Positions 1 through 8,100 of a stretch of 64,000 nt of DNA are shown piece by piece (the first letter of the stretch is position 1; each line of letters begins with the position of its first letter). Where the stretch lies: positions 62,001 to 126,000 of the forward strand of contig NZ_JAUHHE010000007.1 of assembly GCF_030410375.1 (NCBI RefSeq), given 5' to 3'. The notes under the pieces were generated by a model. That model worked only from the letters and a program-made list of their open reading frames with translations, did no database searches and was not told where the DNA came from. This DNA is from Zwartia vadi (GTDB lineage: Bacteria > Pseudomonadota > Gammaproteobacteria > Burkholderiales > Burkholderiaceae_B). Both the position numbers and the translations under genes were made by a program.

Positions 1-605
1 TCCAGGCCAAAGCGCTTGCCGATGAGCAGTGCTTCGACGCCAATCAAGAAGCCGCCAGCCGAGACCAGGTTGTTCAGCGCCTTCATGGCATGGGCGGAAC
101 CCACATCACCGGTTGGCGTGATCGAGGTGCCCATGCAGGACAGCACGGGACGAACACGTTCAAGAATCTCGGTGCTGCCGCCAAACATGATGGCGAGTTC
201 ACCCGTCTTGGCGCGTGGAACGCCACCGGAGACCGGTGCGTCCACCAGATGACCTTTGGCCGCTTTGACTTGCTCGGCCAGCGTGCGTGTAATGGTTGGC
301 ACGCCTGATGTCATGTCGATGACGACTGAGCCAGGACGCAGGCCCGCCAGTAAACCGTCGGGACCGTTTAAGACGGCCTCGACGATGTTGCTGGTCGGCA
401 GGATGGTGATGATGAACTCTGAAGCAGCGGCAAGTGCGCGGTTGGAGGCAGCCACCGTGCCGCCGATTTCTTTGGCGAAAGCTTGCGCGCGCTCTTTCGA
501 GGCGTCGATGACCTGGAGTGGGTAGCCTGCTTTGTGCAGCAGAGCGGCCATCGGCCATCCCATGCTGCCCAAGCCCACAAAACCTATCGTGGGCAGCGCG
601 CTCAT
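1..605 (-). CDS. NAD(P)-dependent oxidoreductase, 3-hydroxyisobutyrate dehydrogenase family (3' end outside window)
   Basis: The first 201 residues of a beta-hydroxyacid dehydrogenase are present; the C-terminal third lies beyond position 1. The N-terminus has the Rossmann signature GFVGLGSMG (residues 8-16) of this family. The substrate-binding motif reads VDAPVSGGVPRAKTGELAI, and the catalytic-lysine region reads SAHAMKALNNLVSAG. Family members oxidise 3-hydroxyisobutyrate, tartronate semialdehyde or similar 3-hydroxy acids with NAD(P)+. The specific substrate cannot be told from the sequence. Its ATG (603-605) overlaps the TGA of the upstream decarboxylase-like gene in an ATGA junction, so the two are translationally coupled and probably act on the same substrate chain. 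Confidence 0.9.
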   Translation of the reverse strand, partial: MSALPTIGFVGLGSMGWPMAALLHKAGYPLQVIDASKERAQAFAKEIGGTVAASNRALAAASEFIITILPTSNIVEAVLNGPDGLLAGLRPGSVVIDMTSGVPTITRTLAEQVKAAKGHLVDAPVSGGVPRAKTGELAIMFGGSTEILERVRPVLSCMGTSITPTGDVGSAHAMKALNNLVSAGGFLIGVEALLIGKRFGL

Positions 606-1147
606 TTCTTAGCTGCCTTTTTAGCAGCAGCCTTTTTGGCAGGTGCTTTGACTGCGAGGACTTCGACGTCACCGGACTTCGCTGCGGCGACTTTTTTGGC
701 AGTGGCTTTCTTGGCCGCTACTTTTTTCTTGGCGGCTTTGGCTGCGGCTTTTGTGTAGGCGCCTTCTTCTTCGAGCACTTGGTTGGCGGCTTTAAAGGCG
801 TCGAGTCCGGCAGGGATGCCGCAGTAGACCGTTGCGTGCAAGAGAACTTCTTTGATTTCTTCGACGGTCACGCCGTTGGCAAGCGCGCCTTTGACGTGCA
901 ATTTGATTTCAGCTGAGCGGTTCAGCGCGGTCAGCATGGCGAGGTTGAGCATGCTGCGCGTTTTGCGGCTCAGGCCGTCACGCGTCCAGGCATAGCCCCA
1001 GCACCACTCAGTTGTGATGTGCTGGAACGCCATGGTGAAGTCGTTGGCTTTCGCAATGGAGCCGTCAACGTAATCAGCGCCAAGTACGGCACGACGAACG
1101 GCCAGGCCGTCTTTGAACAATTGAGCGGTTTCGCTTTTAGCAGACAT
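602..1147 (-). CDS. carboxymuconolactone decarboxylase family protein with Lys/Ala-rich C-terminal tail
   Basis: This is a 181-aa protein. Residues 1-128 match the CMD/AhpD-like fold in the PcaC style: YVDGSIAKANDF, then WCWGYAWTRDGLSRKTRSML, then LHVKGALANGVTVEEIKEVL with the VYCGIPAG segment. PcaC decarboxylates 4-carboxymuconolactone in the protocatechuate pathway; many homologues act elsewhere, and no other pca gene lies here. Residues 130-181 are almost only Lys, Ala and Val (AAKKKVAAKKATAKK), like histone H1 or bacterial histone-like tails, which PcaC does not carry. The start at 1147 is preceded by GGAGCC; a longer TTG-started reading has no such site. It is coupled to the dehydrogenase gene downstream. 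Confidence 0.85.
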   Translation of the reverse strand: MSAKSETAQLFKDGLAVRRAVLGADYVDGSIAKANDFTMAFQHITTEWCWGYAWTRDGLSRKTRSMLNLAMLTALNRSAEIKLHVKGALANGVTVEEIKEVLLHATVYCGIPAGLDAFKAANQVLEEEGAYTKAAAKAAKKKVAAKKATAKKVAAAKSGDVEVLAVKAPAKKAAAKKAAKK

Positions 1148-1222
1148 GTAAGGCTCCAAAATCAGTATGATCAAAAAGAAGTAAAACGTAAAACTATGTA
1201 ACTATTGTTTCGAGAGATCTTG

Positions 1223-1252
1223 ATTGTCTGCGCTTGCCTTTACCTGTGTCAA
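1223..1252 (-). promoter_or_regulatory. sigma70-like promoter for the CMD/dehydrogenase operon
   Basis: On the minus strand a perfect -35 box TTGACA (1252-1247) is followed after 18 bases by GACAAT (1228-1223), four of six matches to the -10 consensus. It lies about 75 bases upstream of the start at 1147, in the divergent gap with the lactonase-like gene. No transcript data are available. Confidence 0.5.
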
Positions 1253-1288
1253 GCAAGATTCATTGAGAATGCTGATTAAGGATGAACA

Positions 1289-2110
1289 ATGAGCCTGCCC
1301 AATTATGAAATCTACGCGTTGCGTTATGCGACGATTCAGCAACGCATGCGTCGTGAAAACTTTATCGTTCAGGATCCGCATGACGAGCCGATGCCGATGG
1401 ATTATTTTGTTTGGCTCATTCGCGATGGTGCGCGCAGCATTTTGGTCGACACGGGTTTCGATGCGCGACAGGCCCGGGAAAGGGGGCGCACGCTTTTACG
1501 ATGTCCGATTGGCGCGCTGTCTTTGCTGGGACTTGCGCCAGAGGACATCAAGGATGTCGTGCTAACCCATTTGCATTATGACCATGCCGGCAATATCGAC
1601 TTGCTCCCGAATGCTCGTTTTCACATTCAGGAAGACGAAATGGACTATGCCTGTGGCAAGCACATGTGCCATGGCTTGTTTCGTCACGCCTACGATGTCG
1701 AAAACGTGGTGAGTCTTGTGCGCCGCCTGTATGCAGAGCGTGTGCAATTTCATCAGGGTCGGGTAGAGTTGGCGCCGGGCGTGGAGCTCATCAAGATCGG
1801 CGGCCACACCAAGGGTCTTCAGTCTTTGCGTGTGCATACGGCGCGCGGCTGGGTCGTGCTGGCCTCTGATGCCAGCCATTTTTATGAAAACATGGAACGA
1901 CCCTCGCCGTTTCCGATCGTGTTTCATGTCGGCGATATGGTGCAAGGGTATGCGACCTTGCGCGCGGCGGCTGCATCGCCCGCGCACATCATTCCCGGCC
2001 ATGATCCGCTGGTTCGCGCCCGCTATCCGTTTCATGGCGATCCTGCAGATGACATCGTGGCCTTGCATCTTGCACCTCTTGCGTCCACGGCTCCCGCTCC
2101 AAAAGCTTAA
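1289..2110 (+). CDS. MBL-fold metallo-hydrolase, N-acyl homoserine lactonase family
   Basis: This 273-aa protein has the full set of metallo-beta-lactamase-fold ligands: HLHYDH (His94, His96, Asp98, His99), GGHTKGLQSL, an Asp in ASDASHFYENM, and His in IIPGHDP. The order and spacing are those of AttM/AiiA-type lactonases, which open the lactone ring of acyl-homoserine lactone signals. N-terminal PMDYFVWLIRDGARSILVDTG is also typical. There is no signal peptide, so it is cytoplasmic. AAGGA lies just before the ATG. It is divergent from the decarboxylase operon. Other lactones or esters are possible substrates; quorum-quenching activity is an inference from family membership. Confidence 0.85.
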   Translation: MSLPNYEIYALRYATIQQRMRRENFIVQDPHDEPMPMDYFVWLIRDGARSILVDTGFDARQARERGRTLLRCPIGALSLLGLAPEDIKDVVLTHLHYDHAGNIDLLPNARFHIQEDEMDYACGKHMCHGLFRHAYDVENVVSLVRRLYAERVQFHQGRVELAPGVELIKIGGHTKGLQSLRVHTARGWVVLASDASHFYENMERPSPFPIVFHVGDMVQGYATLRAAAASPAHIIPGHDPLVRARYPFHGDPADDIVALHLAPLASTAPAPKA

Positions 2111-2116
2111 GCTTTT

Positions 2117-2138
2117 CAGGGTTGTCGGGTAAACCCTG
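2117..2138 (+). terminator. possible weak terminator hairpin after the lactonase-like gene
   Basis: CAGGGTT (2117-2123) pairs with AACCCTG (2132-2138) around an 8-base loop, just after the lactonase stop codon and upstream of the ahcY promoter. No clear T-run follows, so intrinsic termination would be weak. A 16-base palindrome (AAAAGCTTAAGCTTTT, 2101-2116) directly precedes it. Confidence 0.3.
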
Positions 2139-2159
2139 TCGATTTGGTCAAAAAAAGGC

Positions 2160-2165
2160 TACAAT
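2160..2165 (+). promoter_or_regulatory. -10 element of the ahcY operon promoter
   Basis: TACAAT lies 10-15 bases upstream of the first conserved base of the SAH riboswitch, where a transcript start would be expected. The hexamer 17 bases upstream (TGTCGA) is a poor -35 box, so the promoter is either weak or activator-dependent. Confidence 0.45.
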
Positions 2166-2175
2166 AGATGTGCTT

Positions 2176-2266
2176 TTGAGGAGCGTTGCGACGGGTCACT
2201 CCCGCCAGGCTCAAAAGCTTCCACGTTACCGTTGGCATATCGCCAACCTTAACGGCGCTCACCCAA
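2176..2266 (+). ncRNA. S-adenosylhomocysteine (SAH) riboswitch
   Basis: The leader carries the conserved blocks of the SAH aptamer known upstream of ahcY in beta- and gamma-proteobacteria. GAGGAGCGTTGCGACGGG starts at 2178, CCCGCCAGGCTC is at 2201-2212, and AACGGCGCTCACC is at 2251-2263. GAGCG near 2182 can pair with CGCTC at 2256-2260 to form the expected pseudoknot. Between them is a GTTGGC/GCCAAC hairpin (2231-2247), the variable stem. In the known class SAH binding turns expression on, so SAH build-up would induce its own hydrolase and, if co-transcribed, metF. Family consensus is from memory; edges are approximate. Confidence 0.93.
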
Positions 2267-2347
2267 TCCTGCCCGGCAGCGATTGCGGTGGTGCTCAATA
2301 CACAGCCGTTCAATTGTTGCTCCGCGGGCTTACCGGAGCCTACCTAC

Positions 2348-3763
2348 ATGAACGCTGTCAAAGAAAAATTTACCGATTACGTTGTTGCTGATATTACCTT
2401 GGCCGACTTTGGTCGCCGTGAAATCGCCATTGCAGAAACAGAAATGCCTGGTCTGATGGCCACGCGCGAAGAGTTTGCGAAAACCAAGCCCTTGAAGGGT
2501 GCCCGGATCACGGGTAGCTTGCACATGACCATTCAAACGGCCGTGTTGATTGAAACCTTGCAGGCACTTGGCGCAGAAGTGCGTTGGGCCTCTTGCAATA
2601 TTTTCTCGACACAGGACCACGCTGCTGCCGCGATCGCTGCGATGGGCACGCCTGTCTTCGCTAAAAAAGGCGAGACACTGGTCGAGTACTGGGAATACAC
2701 CCACAAGATTTTCGAATGGCCCGGCGAAAAGCAAGCCAACATGATTTTGGATGATGGCGGCGATGCAACGCTGTTGTTGCACCTCGGTACAAAAGCTGAA
2801 ACCGACCTGTCGGTCTTGAACAGCCCCAGTTCCGAAGAAGAAGTCGTGTTGTTTGCCGCAATCAAGGCACAGCTCAAGAAAGATCCCAAGTGGTATTCCA
2901 CACGTCTGGCCCAGATCAAGGGCGTGACAGAGGAAACCACTACGGGCGTACTGCGTCTGTATCAAATGTCTAAAAAAGGCGAACTGGCCTTTGCAGCCAT
3001 CAACGTGAACGATTCAGTGACCAAGTCGAAGTTTGACAACTTGTATGGTTGCCGTGAATCACTCGTTGACGCAATCAAGCGTGCAACCGACGTCATGATC
3101 GCAGGCAAAATCGCAGTGGTCGCGGGCTACGGCGATGTGGGCAAGGGCTCGGCTCAGGCGTTGGCCGCTCTGCGTGCGCAAGTCTGGGTAACCGAGATCG
3201 ATCCAATCTGCGCGTTGCAGGCCGCCATGGAAGGTTTCAAAGTCGTCACGATGGAAGAAGCCGCTGACAAGGCTGACATTTTTGTCACCGCCACGGGCAA
3301 CTACAACGTCATCACGCGCGCGCACATGGATCGCATGAAGGATCAGGCCATTGTTTGTAACATCGGTCACTTCGATAACGAAATCGACGTTGTCGGTCTG
3401 GAAGACCTCAAGTGGGAAGAAATCAAGCCCCAGGTCGATCACGTGATTTTCCCTGACGGCAAGCGCATCATCTTGTTGGCCAAGGGCCGTCTCGTCAACC
3501 TCGGTTGCGGTACGGGTCACCCCTCGTTTGTGATGTCTTCTTCGTTCACGAACCAGACGATCGCGCAGATCGAGTTGTTCAGCCGCAATGATCAGTACAA
3601 GTCCGGTCAGGTCTATGTGCTGCCCAAGCATCTGGATGAAAAAGTCGCACGTCTGCACCTCAAGAAGATTGGTGCGAACTTGACGACCTTGACTCCTCAG
3701 CAAGCGGCCTACATCAGCGTCAAGCAGGAAGGTCCTTTCAAGGGCGATGCATACCGTTATTAA
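2348..3763 (+). CDS. ahcY: adenosylhomocysteinase (S-adenosyl-L-homocysteine hydrolase)
   Basis: This 471-aa enzyme splits SAH into adenosine and homocysteine with bound NAD+, removing the inhibitor of SAM-dependent methyltransferases. Visible hallmarks are [16 protein letters not shown], the substrate segment [19 protein letters not shown], the NAD site [23 protein letters not shown], and the C-terminal DAYRY. The length and the insert around residues 150-190 fit the long bacterial/plant form. The ATG at 2348 gives the usual start [15 protein letters not shown]. The frame stays open upstream into the riboswitch, but that stretch is the aptamer, not protein. The gene is first in a riboswitch-controlled unit with the holin-like gene and metF. 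Confidence 0.97.
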   Translation: MNAVKEKFTDYVVADITLADFGRREIAIAETEMPGLMATREEFAKTKPLKGARITGSLHMTIQTAVLIETLQALGAEVRWASCNIFSTQDHAAAAIAAMGTPVFAKKGETLVEYWEYTHKIFEWPGEKQANMILDDGGDATLLLHLGTKAETDLSVLNSPSSEEEVVLFAAIKAQLKKDPKWYSTRLAQIKGVTEETTTGVLRLYQMSKKGELAFAAINVNDSVTKSKFDNLYGCRESLVDAIKRATDVMIAGKIAVVAGYGDVGKGSAQALAALRAQVWVTEIDPICALQAAMEGFKVVTMEEAADKADIFVTATGNYNVITRAHMDRMKDQAIVCNIGHFDNEIDVVGLEDLKWEEIKPQVDHVIFPDGKRIILLAKGRLVNLGCGTGHPSFVMSSSFTNQTIAQIELFSRNDQYKSGQVYVLPKHLDEKVARLHLKKIGANLTTLTPQQAAYISVKQEGPFKGDAYRY

Positions 3764-3811
3764 TAAACGGCTGTCGCAAGGCGCATCGATCGTTTGATGG
3801 ATGCGTCGCGG

Positions 3812-3836
3812 CGCGGGCCGGTTGTTCCGGCTCGCG
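3812..3836 (+). repeat. strong GC-rich hairpin between ahcY and the holin-like gene
   Basis: CGCGGGCCGG (3812-3821) pairs with CCGGCTCGCG (3827-3836) around a TTGTT loop, a 10-pair stem with one G·T wobble. No T-run follows, so it is more likely an mRNA stabiliser or partial terminator than a full intrinsic terminator. Confidence 0.5.
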
Positions 3837-3842
3837 TCACAA

Positions 3843-3891
3843 AGAAGTGTTTAAAAGAAGTGTTTAAAAGAAGTGCTTAAAAGAAGTGCTC
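3843..3891 (+). repeat. 13-bp tandem repeat, about 3.8 copies
   Basis: The unit AGAAGTGTTTAAA occurs at 3843 and 3856. It recurs as AGAAGTGCTTAAA at 3869 and as a partial AGAAGTGCTC at 3882. The array ends about 14 bases before the start of the holin-like gene. Its internal T/C variation is ordered two-and-two. It may alter spacing or ribosome access, or be a slippage product. Confidence 0.85.
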
Positions 3892-3904
3892 ACCGGAGAT
3901 TGTC

Positions 3905-4243
3905 ATGACTTTATTGTTGGTCTGGATATTAAATGCGGTGACACTCTTGATTGTCGCCTACATCTTGCCTGGAATCGTGGTGTCCAGTTTCTGGTCCGCC
4001 ATGCTTGCGGCAGTGGTGCTCGGTTTAATCAATATGCTGGTTAAGCCTCTCCTTATTTTGTTGACCTTGCCCATCACGATTGTGACGCTGGGTCTGTTTC
4101 TACTCGTGATCAATGCGCTGATGTTCTGGCTCGCCGGCTCGATCCTGAAAGGTTTTCAGGTCAATGGCTTTTGGTGGGCAGTGGGTGGCGCGCTGTTGTA
4201 CAGCGTGATCTCCGGGTTTTTAACGAGTCTGATTAATCAATGA
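3905..4243 (+). CDS. small membrane protein, phage-holin-like family (4_2 type)
   Basis: This is a 112-aa protein that is nearly all hydrophobic, with about four membrane segments. The sequence LINMLVKPLLILLTLPITIVTLGLF is the core signature of the phage_holin_4_2-type family, found in many bacterial chromosomes outside prophages. No function is established. There are no phage genes nearby, so the family name should not be read as lysis. It sits between ahcY and metF, and its TGA overlaps the metF ATG (ATGA at 4240-4243), so it is co-translated with metF. A membrane role linked to methyl metabolism is conceivable but unproven. Confidence 0.85.
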   Translation: MTLLLVWILNAVTLLIVAYILPGIVVSSFWSAMLAAVVLGLINMLVKPLLILLTLPITIVTLGLFLLVINALMFWLAGSILKGFQVNGFWWAVGGALLYSVISGFLTSLINQ

Positions 4244-5097
4244 CCTCAAGTGTGACGCCGGCGTTTAGCCTCGAGTTTTTTCCTCCCCGCGACGCCGCTG
4301 CGCAGCAGCGTTTGGTCGAGGGAGCCAAGCAGATGTTGGTGATCGCGCCGCATTACGTCAGTGTGACGTTTGGCGCGGGTGGTTCGACCCGTGACGGCAC
4401 GCTCGATACCGTGCGCACCATGCGCGCGCTCGGTTGCGATGCCGCACCGCATTTGTCTTGCATTGGTTCCTCGCGCGACGACCTCAAAGCCTTGTTGCAA
4501 CGCTATCGGGACGAAGGCGTGAAGCGTATCGTCGCGCTGCGTGGCGATATGCCCTCTGGCATGGGAGCGAATGCCGCGGGTGCCTTGCATCATGCGAGTG
4601 ACCTGGTGGAATTTATCCGTCAGGAAACAGGCGACTGGTTTCATATCGAAGTCGCGGCCTACCCTGAAATGCATCCCCAGGCTTCCGGGCCTGACAAAGA
4701 CTTGATGCATTTCGTGAATAAGGTGCGTGCGGGCGCTAACAGCGCGATCACACAGTATTTTTTCAACGCCGACGCCTACTTCGATTTTGTCGAACGTGCC
4801 CAGGCTAAGGGTGTCGATATCCCGATCGTGCCAGGCATTATGCCCATCACCAATTACTCTCAGCTGATGCGGTTTTCAGAAATGTGCGGTGCCGAGGTGC
4901 CGCGCTGGATCCGTTTGCGTCTGGCGGAAATGGGCGACGACAAGGACTCGATCCGTGCGTTTGGCGCCGAGGTTGTCACGCGTTTGTGTGAAACATTATT
5001 GGATAACGGCGTGCCGGGTTTGCATTTCTACACCCTGAACAATGCCGAGGCAACGCTGTCGATTTGGCGCGGGTTGTCTGGATCTGACGCAAAATAA
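4240..5097 (+). CDS. metF: methylenetetrahydrofolate reductase
   Basis: This 285-aa protein is the usual size for bacterial MetF. It reduces 5,10-methylene-THF to 5-methyl-THF using NAD(P)H and FAD, supplying the methyl group for methionine synthesis. Family marks are FSLEFFPPRD near the N-terminus (catalytic Glu), VSVTFGAGGSTRDGTLDTV, ALRGDMPSG, and VEVAAYPEMHP. It also has the FAD-site run ANSAITQYFFNADAYFDFV and PGIMPITNYSQL. It overlaps the holin-like gene by four bases and probably shares the SAH-riboswitch transcript, coupling SAH removal to methionine regeneration. Confidence 0.96.
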   Translation: MTSSVTPAFSLEFFPPRDAAAQQRLVEGAKQMLVIAPHYVSVTFGAGGSTRDGTLDTVRTMRALGCDAAPHLSCIGSSRDDLKALLQRYRDEGVKRIVALRGDMPSGMGANAAGALHHASDLVEFIRQETGDWFHIEVAAYPEMHPQASGPDKDLMHFVNKVRAGANSAITQYFFNADAYFDFVERAQAKGVDIPIVPGIMPITNYSQLMRFSEMCGAEVPRWIRLRLAEMGDDKDSIRAFGAEVVTRLCETLLDNGVPGLHFYTLNNAEATLSIWRGLSGSDAK

Positions 5098-5149
5098 CCA
5101 CTGCGCGTTCAGCAGGCACCGGCCTGTGTGGTGCTTAAACCGGTGGCGC

Positions 5150-5794
5150 CTAAACTGGTGGTGGTGCGGGCGTCCAGCCGCCAGGTGTCAGGATAGTATC
5201 GAGTGGATAATCGTGATCCTCTGGCTCATGTCCAGTGGCTTCGTCCAGGCGAGCCTGATCCCAGGCGATGCCGATCGTGAGAAAGGGTTGTCCTGTTTCA
5301 TTGATTTGCGCCAGTGTTCGGTCGTAATAGCCACCGCCATATCCAATGCGTGCGCCCTGGGCTGTGAAACCGAGGGTGGGCACAAGCAGGATCGTTGGTT
5401 GAATCGCAATACTGCGCACAGGCTCGCGCACGCCAAAGGCGCCTTCTTTGAGAGGTGAGTCTGGCCGCCACGGATGAAACTCCAATGGGGCATGTTTCCG
5501 AACAACAATGGGTAACACCACAGTAGAACCTTGCTTGTGAAGTTGTGCGTACACCGGCCGCAAATCGGGTTCTCCTTCAAGCGGCCAAAACCCGGCAACT
5601 ATTTCAGGTTCTGTGGGTCTATCCAAAGGGTTGGCAGCGGTTTGGGCTAAAGCACGGGCAGTTTGACGTGCGTCAAACCACTTTAAGAGTTCGCGGCAAA
5701 GGACATCGCTGCCTTGTTGGCGTTCGGCAACAGGAATGGCTTCTCGCAGGCTGCGAAGCCGCACACGGAGCTGGTCTGCGCTATTCTTTGACAT
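5150..5794 (-). CDS. 5-formyltetrahydrofolate cyclo-ligase
   Basis: The 214-aa protein converts 5-formyl-THF to 5,10-methenyl-THF with ATP, recycling a dead-end folate. The C-terminal motif GARIGYGGGYYDRTLA is the ATP/folate signature of the family (YgfA/MTHFS), preceded by LLVPTLGFTAQG. N-terminal RVRLRSLREAIPVAERQQ is the usual Arg-rich start. It is convergent with metF and separated by 52 bases; both serve one-carbon metabolism. No strong Shine-Dalgarno site precedes the ATG. Confidence 0.93.
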   Translation of the reverse strand: MSKNSADQLRVRLRSLREAIPVAERQQGSDVLCRELLKWFDARQTARALAQTAANPLDRPTEPEIVAGFWPLEGEPDLRPVYAQLHKQGSTVVLPIVVRKHAPLEFHPWRPDSPLKEGAFGVREPVRSIAIQPTILLVPTLGFTAQGARIGYGGGYYDRTLAQINETGQPFLTIGIAWDQARLDEATGHEPEDHDYPLDTILTPGGWTPAPPPV

Positions 5795-5862
5795 ATACCG
5801 TAGCAGTTACTCGCAAATTGTTGCGAATGTTGAATGGTTTGAAAGTCGTCTAGAGGCATTGT

Positions 5863-8100
5863 ATGCACACACGCGCAAAGTATCAGAATATCCGGATTCA
5901 GGCTCGCGTCTGGGTGGGCGCATTCGTTTGCGGTGGCGCACTCACTGTGTCGCTGCCCGCCCTCGCGCAATCTGCCAACGCCTCGACCGAGCAATTTGTG
6001 TTGAGGGCGGATGGCACCATGAGCCCCATTGGTAGCTCGGGAGGTGGCACTGGAGGTGGCACTGCACAAACCAGTCCTCAATCTACCGCGAGTCTATCAT
6101 CCGGAGCGAGTGCGGCATCGAGTGGCATGCAGGGCTCAGCGCCGAGCGCTACATCGAGCAATGCATCCAGTCGTGCGCAAAGTCCAGCGCCTAGTTCTGG
6201 GTCGACGGCCGGGTCGATTGCCGCGCCGGACACCACGGCTGCGGCGCGCGCGGTGGCTGCGGCCCGTCAGGCGGTGAACAGCAAACAGTTTGGTCAGCTC
6301 GCGAGCTTTGTACCGCAGGCTCAGGGTGATGTGCTCGCGGCCTATCCCGAGTACTGGTATCTGCGCACGCAATTGGGTTTGTACCGGACCCCGAATGTCG
6401 CGCAAAGTCTCGAAAAATTCTTGGAAAAAAATAAGGGTTCCTATCTCGCGGATCGTCTGCGCGGGGAGTGGATACTGACAGCGGCACGAAGCGGCGATTT
6501 TGTCACGGTGCGTGCCTTGGAGCCGGTGCTCAATCCCACGAACCAAGTGATGTGCGCGCAGCTTGAAGCCAAGCACATGGGTGGTCAGCGCGCCACGGCG
6601 GCTGAGGCCATGAAGGTTTTTGTCCCGTTTGGCGCGTGTTGGAAACTATTCGATCAGCTGGTTGCCGATCGCGTGTTGACCAATGCGGAGCTCATACCTT
6701 ATCTGCATGAAGCGATTGAAAATAATAAATTGCCGGATGCGAGACGTTTTGCCGCCTATGTTTTTGATACGAAAGAGTTGGCCGCTTACGATGCGATGAT
6801 CAAGGCACCGGCCGCTTGGCTGGGGACGCAAACAGCGTTGGGCTCGGTCGAGCGCAACGAAATCATCGCGATGGGTTTGGCACGTCTGGCGCGAACGGAT
6901 TTGGCCGCGGCTGACGCGTTGATGAAAAAGCAGTGGAAAAATTTATTACCCAAGAAGAATATTCAATGGGTATATGGTCAGATGGCGCTGGTGGCGAGCA
7001 TGAATCTCGATCCGCGCGCGTACGCGTGGTACCGGGAATCTGGTTCAGTACGCTTGTCAGACAATAATGAAGCCTGGCGCGTACGGATGGCGTTGCGGCA
7101 ACCGAAGATCGACTGGAAGTGGGTGCTGCAAAGCATCGACACGATGCGCGAGCCTCAGCGCAGTGATCCAACTTGGGTCTACTGGAAAGGGCGCGGTCTG
7201 GCGGCAACAGGTAAAAAAGCCGACGCAGAAAAAGCCTATGCATCGATCGCTTCAGATTACAGTTTTTATGGTCAGCTGGCTGCCGAAGAGCTTGGTCGCA
7301 CGATCACCGCTCCCAAGCGCCCCAGTCCCGTGACGGAACAGGAGCTCGCTCAGGCGCGTGCGAATCCCGGCCTGCAAAGAGCGGTGACATTGTTCAAGAG
7401 AGGTTGGCGACCCGAGGCGGTACCTGAGTGGAACTTCGCTATACGCGGGATGAACGATCGCCAACTGCTGGCGGCCGCGGAGCTTGCGCGCCGCGAGAGT
7501 ATCTATGATCGTGTGGTGGTCACCTCGGGTCGCACCAAAAACGAAGTTGATTTCACGCAGAGATTTGTCGCGCCATTCGAAGGACGTGTCAGTGCTCAGG
7601 CCCGCGAAGTCAATGTCGAGCCGGCATGGGTCTATGGTTTGATCCGACAGGAATCGCTCTTTATCATGGATGCGCGCTCCCACGTTGGCGCATCGGGTTT
7701 GATGCAATTGATGCCTGCCACGGCGAAGTGGATGGCTAAAAAAATCGGCCTGAATGATTTCACGCCATCCAGCGTCAACGATTTTGATACCAATACCAAG
7801 CTGGGTACGAGCTATCTCAGTATGGTCCAGTCCGATTTGGGTGGTTCACAAGTGCTCGCCAGTGCCGGCTACAACGCGGGCCCCGGCCGGCCAATGCTCT
7901 GGCGCTCAAAGCTGGATGCGCCAGTGGAAGGCGCGATTTTCGCGGAGACGATTCCCTTTAATGAGACGCGCGATTATGTGAAAAAGGTGATGTCGAATGC
8001 GACCTACTATGCGGCCGTCTTTACCGGTAATCCTCAGTCGCTGAAGCAGCGTTTGGGACAGATTGAGCCACGACCCTATGGTCGTTCGCCGTTGCCGTGA
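5863..8100 (+). CDS. slt: soluble lytic murein transglycosylase
   Basis: This is a 745-aa periplasmic enzyme that cleaves the MurNAc-GlcNAc bond in peptidoglycan to form 1,6-anhydro ends. A signal peptide ends near PALAQ (residues 31-35). A Gly/Ser/Ala-rich linker covers about residues 50-125. Next comes a long alpha-superhelical (U-shaped) domain, then the SLT domain from about residue 585: [19 protein letters not shown] with the catalytic Glu in [14 protein letters not shown], and [15 protein letters not shown] precedes the ATG. Its TGA overlaps the GTG start of cca (GTGA), so the two are coupled. It is longer than E. coli Slt70 because of the linker. Confidence 0.95.
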   Translation: MHTRAKYQNIRIQARVWVGAFVCGGALTVSLPALAQSANASTEQFVLRADGTMSPIGSSGGGTGGGTAQTSPQSTASLSSGASAASSGMQGSAPSATSSNASSRAQSPAPSSGSTAGSIAAPDTTAAARAVAAARQAVNSKQFGQLASFVPQAQGDVLAAYPEYWYLRTQLGLYRTPNVAQSLEKFLEKNKGSYLADRLRGEWILTAARSGDFVTVRALEPVLNPTNQVMCAQLEAKHMGGQRATAAEAMKVFVPFGACWKLFDQLVADRVLTNAELIPYLHEAIENNKLPDARRFAAYVFDTKELAAYDAMIKAPAAWLGTQTALGSVERNEIIAMGLARLARTDLAAADALMKKQWKNLLPKKNIQWVYGQMALVASMNLDPRAYAWYRESGSVRLSDNNEAWRVRMALRQPKIDWKWVLQSIDTMREPQRSDPTWVYWKGRGLAATGKKADAEKAYASIASDYSFYGQLAAEELGRTITAPKRPSPVTEQELAQARANPGLQRAVTLFKRGWRPEAVPEWNFAIRGMNDRQLLAAAELARRESIYDRVVVTSGRTKNEVDFTQRFVAPFEGRVSAQAREVNVEPAWVYGLIRQESLFIMDARSHVGASGLMQLMPATAKWMAKKIGLNDFTPSSVNDFDTNTKLGTSYLSMVQSDLGGSQVLASAGYNAGPGRPMLWRSKLDAPVEGAIFAETIPFNETRDYVKKVMSNATYYAAVFTGNPQSLKQRLGQIEPRPYGRSPLP

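Noticed and set aside
2101-2116. Perfect 16-base palindrome AAAAGCTTAAGCTTTT at the end of the lactonase-like gene.
   Set aside because: It has no loop and overlaps the coding end; too simple to assign a function.
2186-2347. In-frame open extension of ahcY upstream of the ATG at 2348.
   Set aside because: This stretch is the conserved SAH aptamer, and the ATG at 2348 gives the standard AhcY N-terminus.
3059-3703. A 214-aa minus-strand open frame opposite ahcY.
   Set aside because: It is a by-product of codon bias in ahcY with no family features.
3843-3891. Short direct repeats as a possible CRISPR array.
   Set aside because: The units are 13 bases with no spacers, and no cas genes are near.
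3905-4243. Holin-like name as a sign of prophage.
   Set aside because: There are no phage genes, integrase or att-like repeats; the gene is embedded in an ahcY-metF operon.
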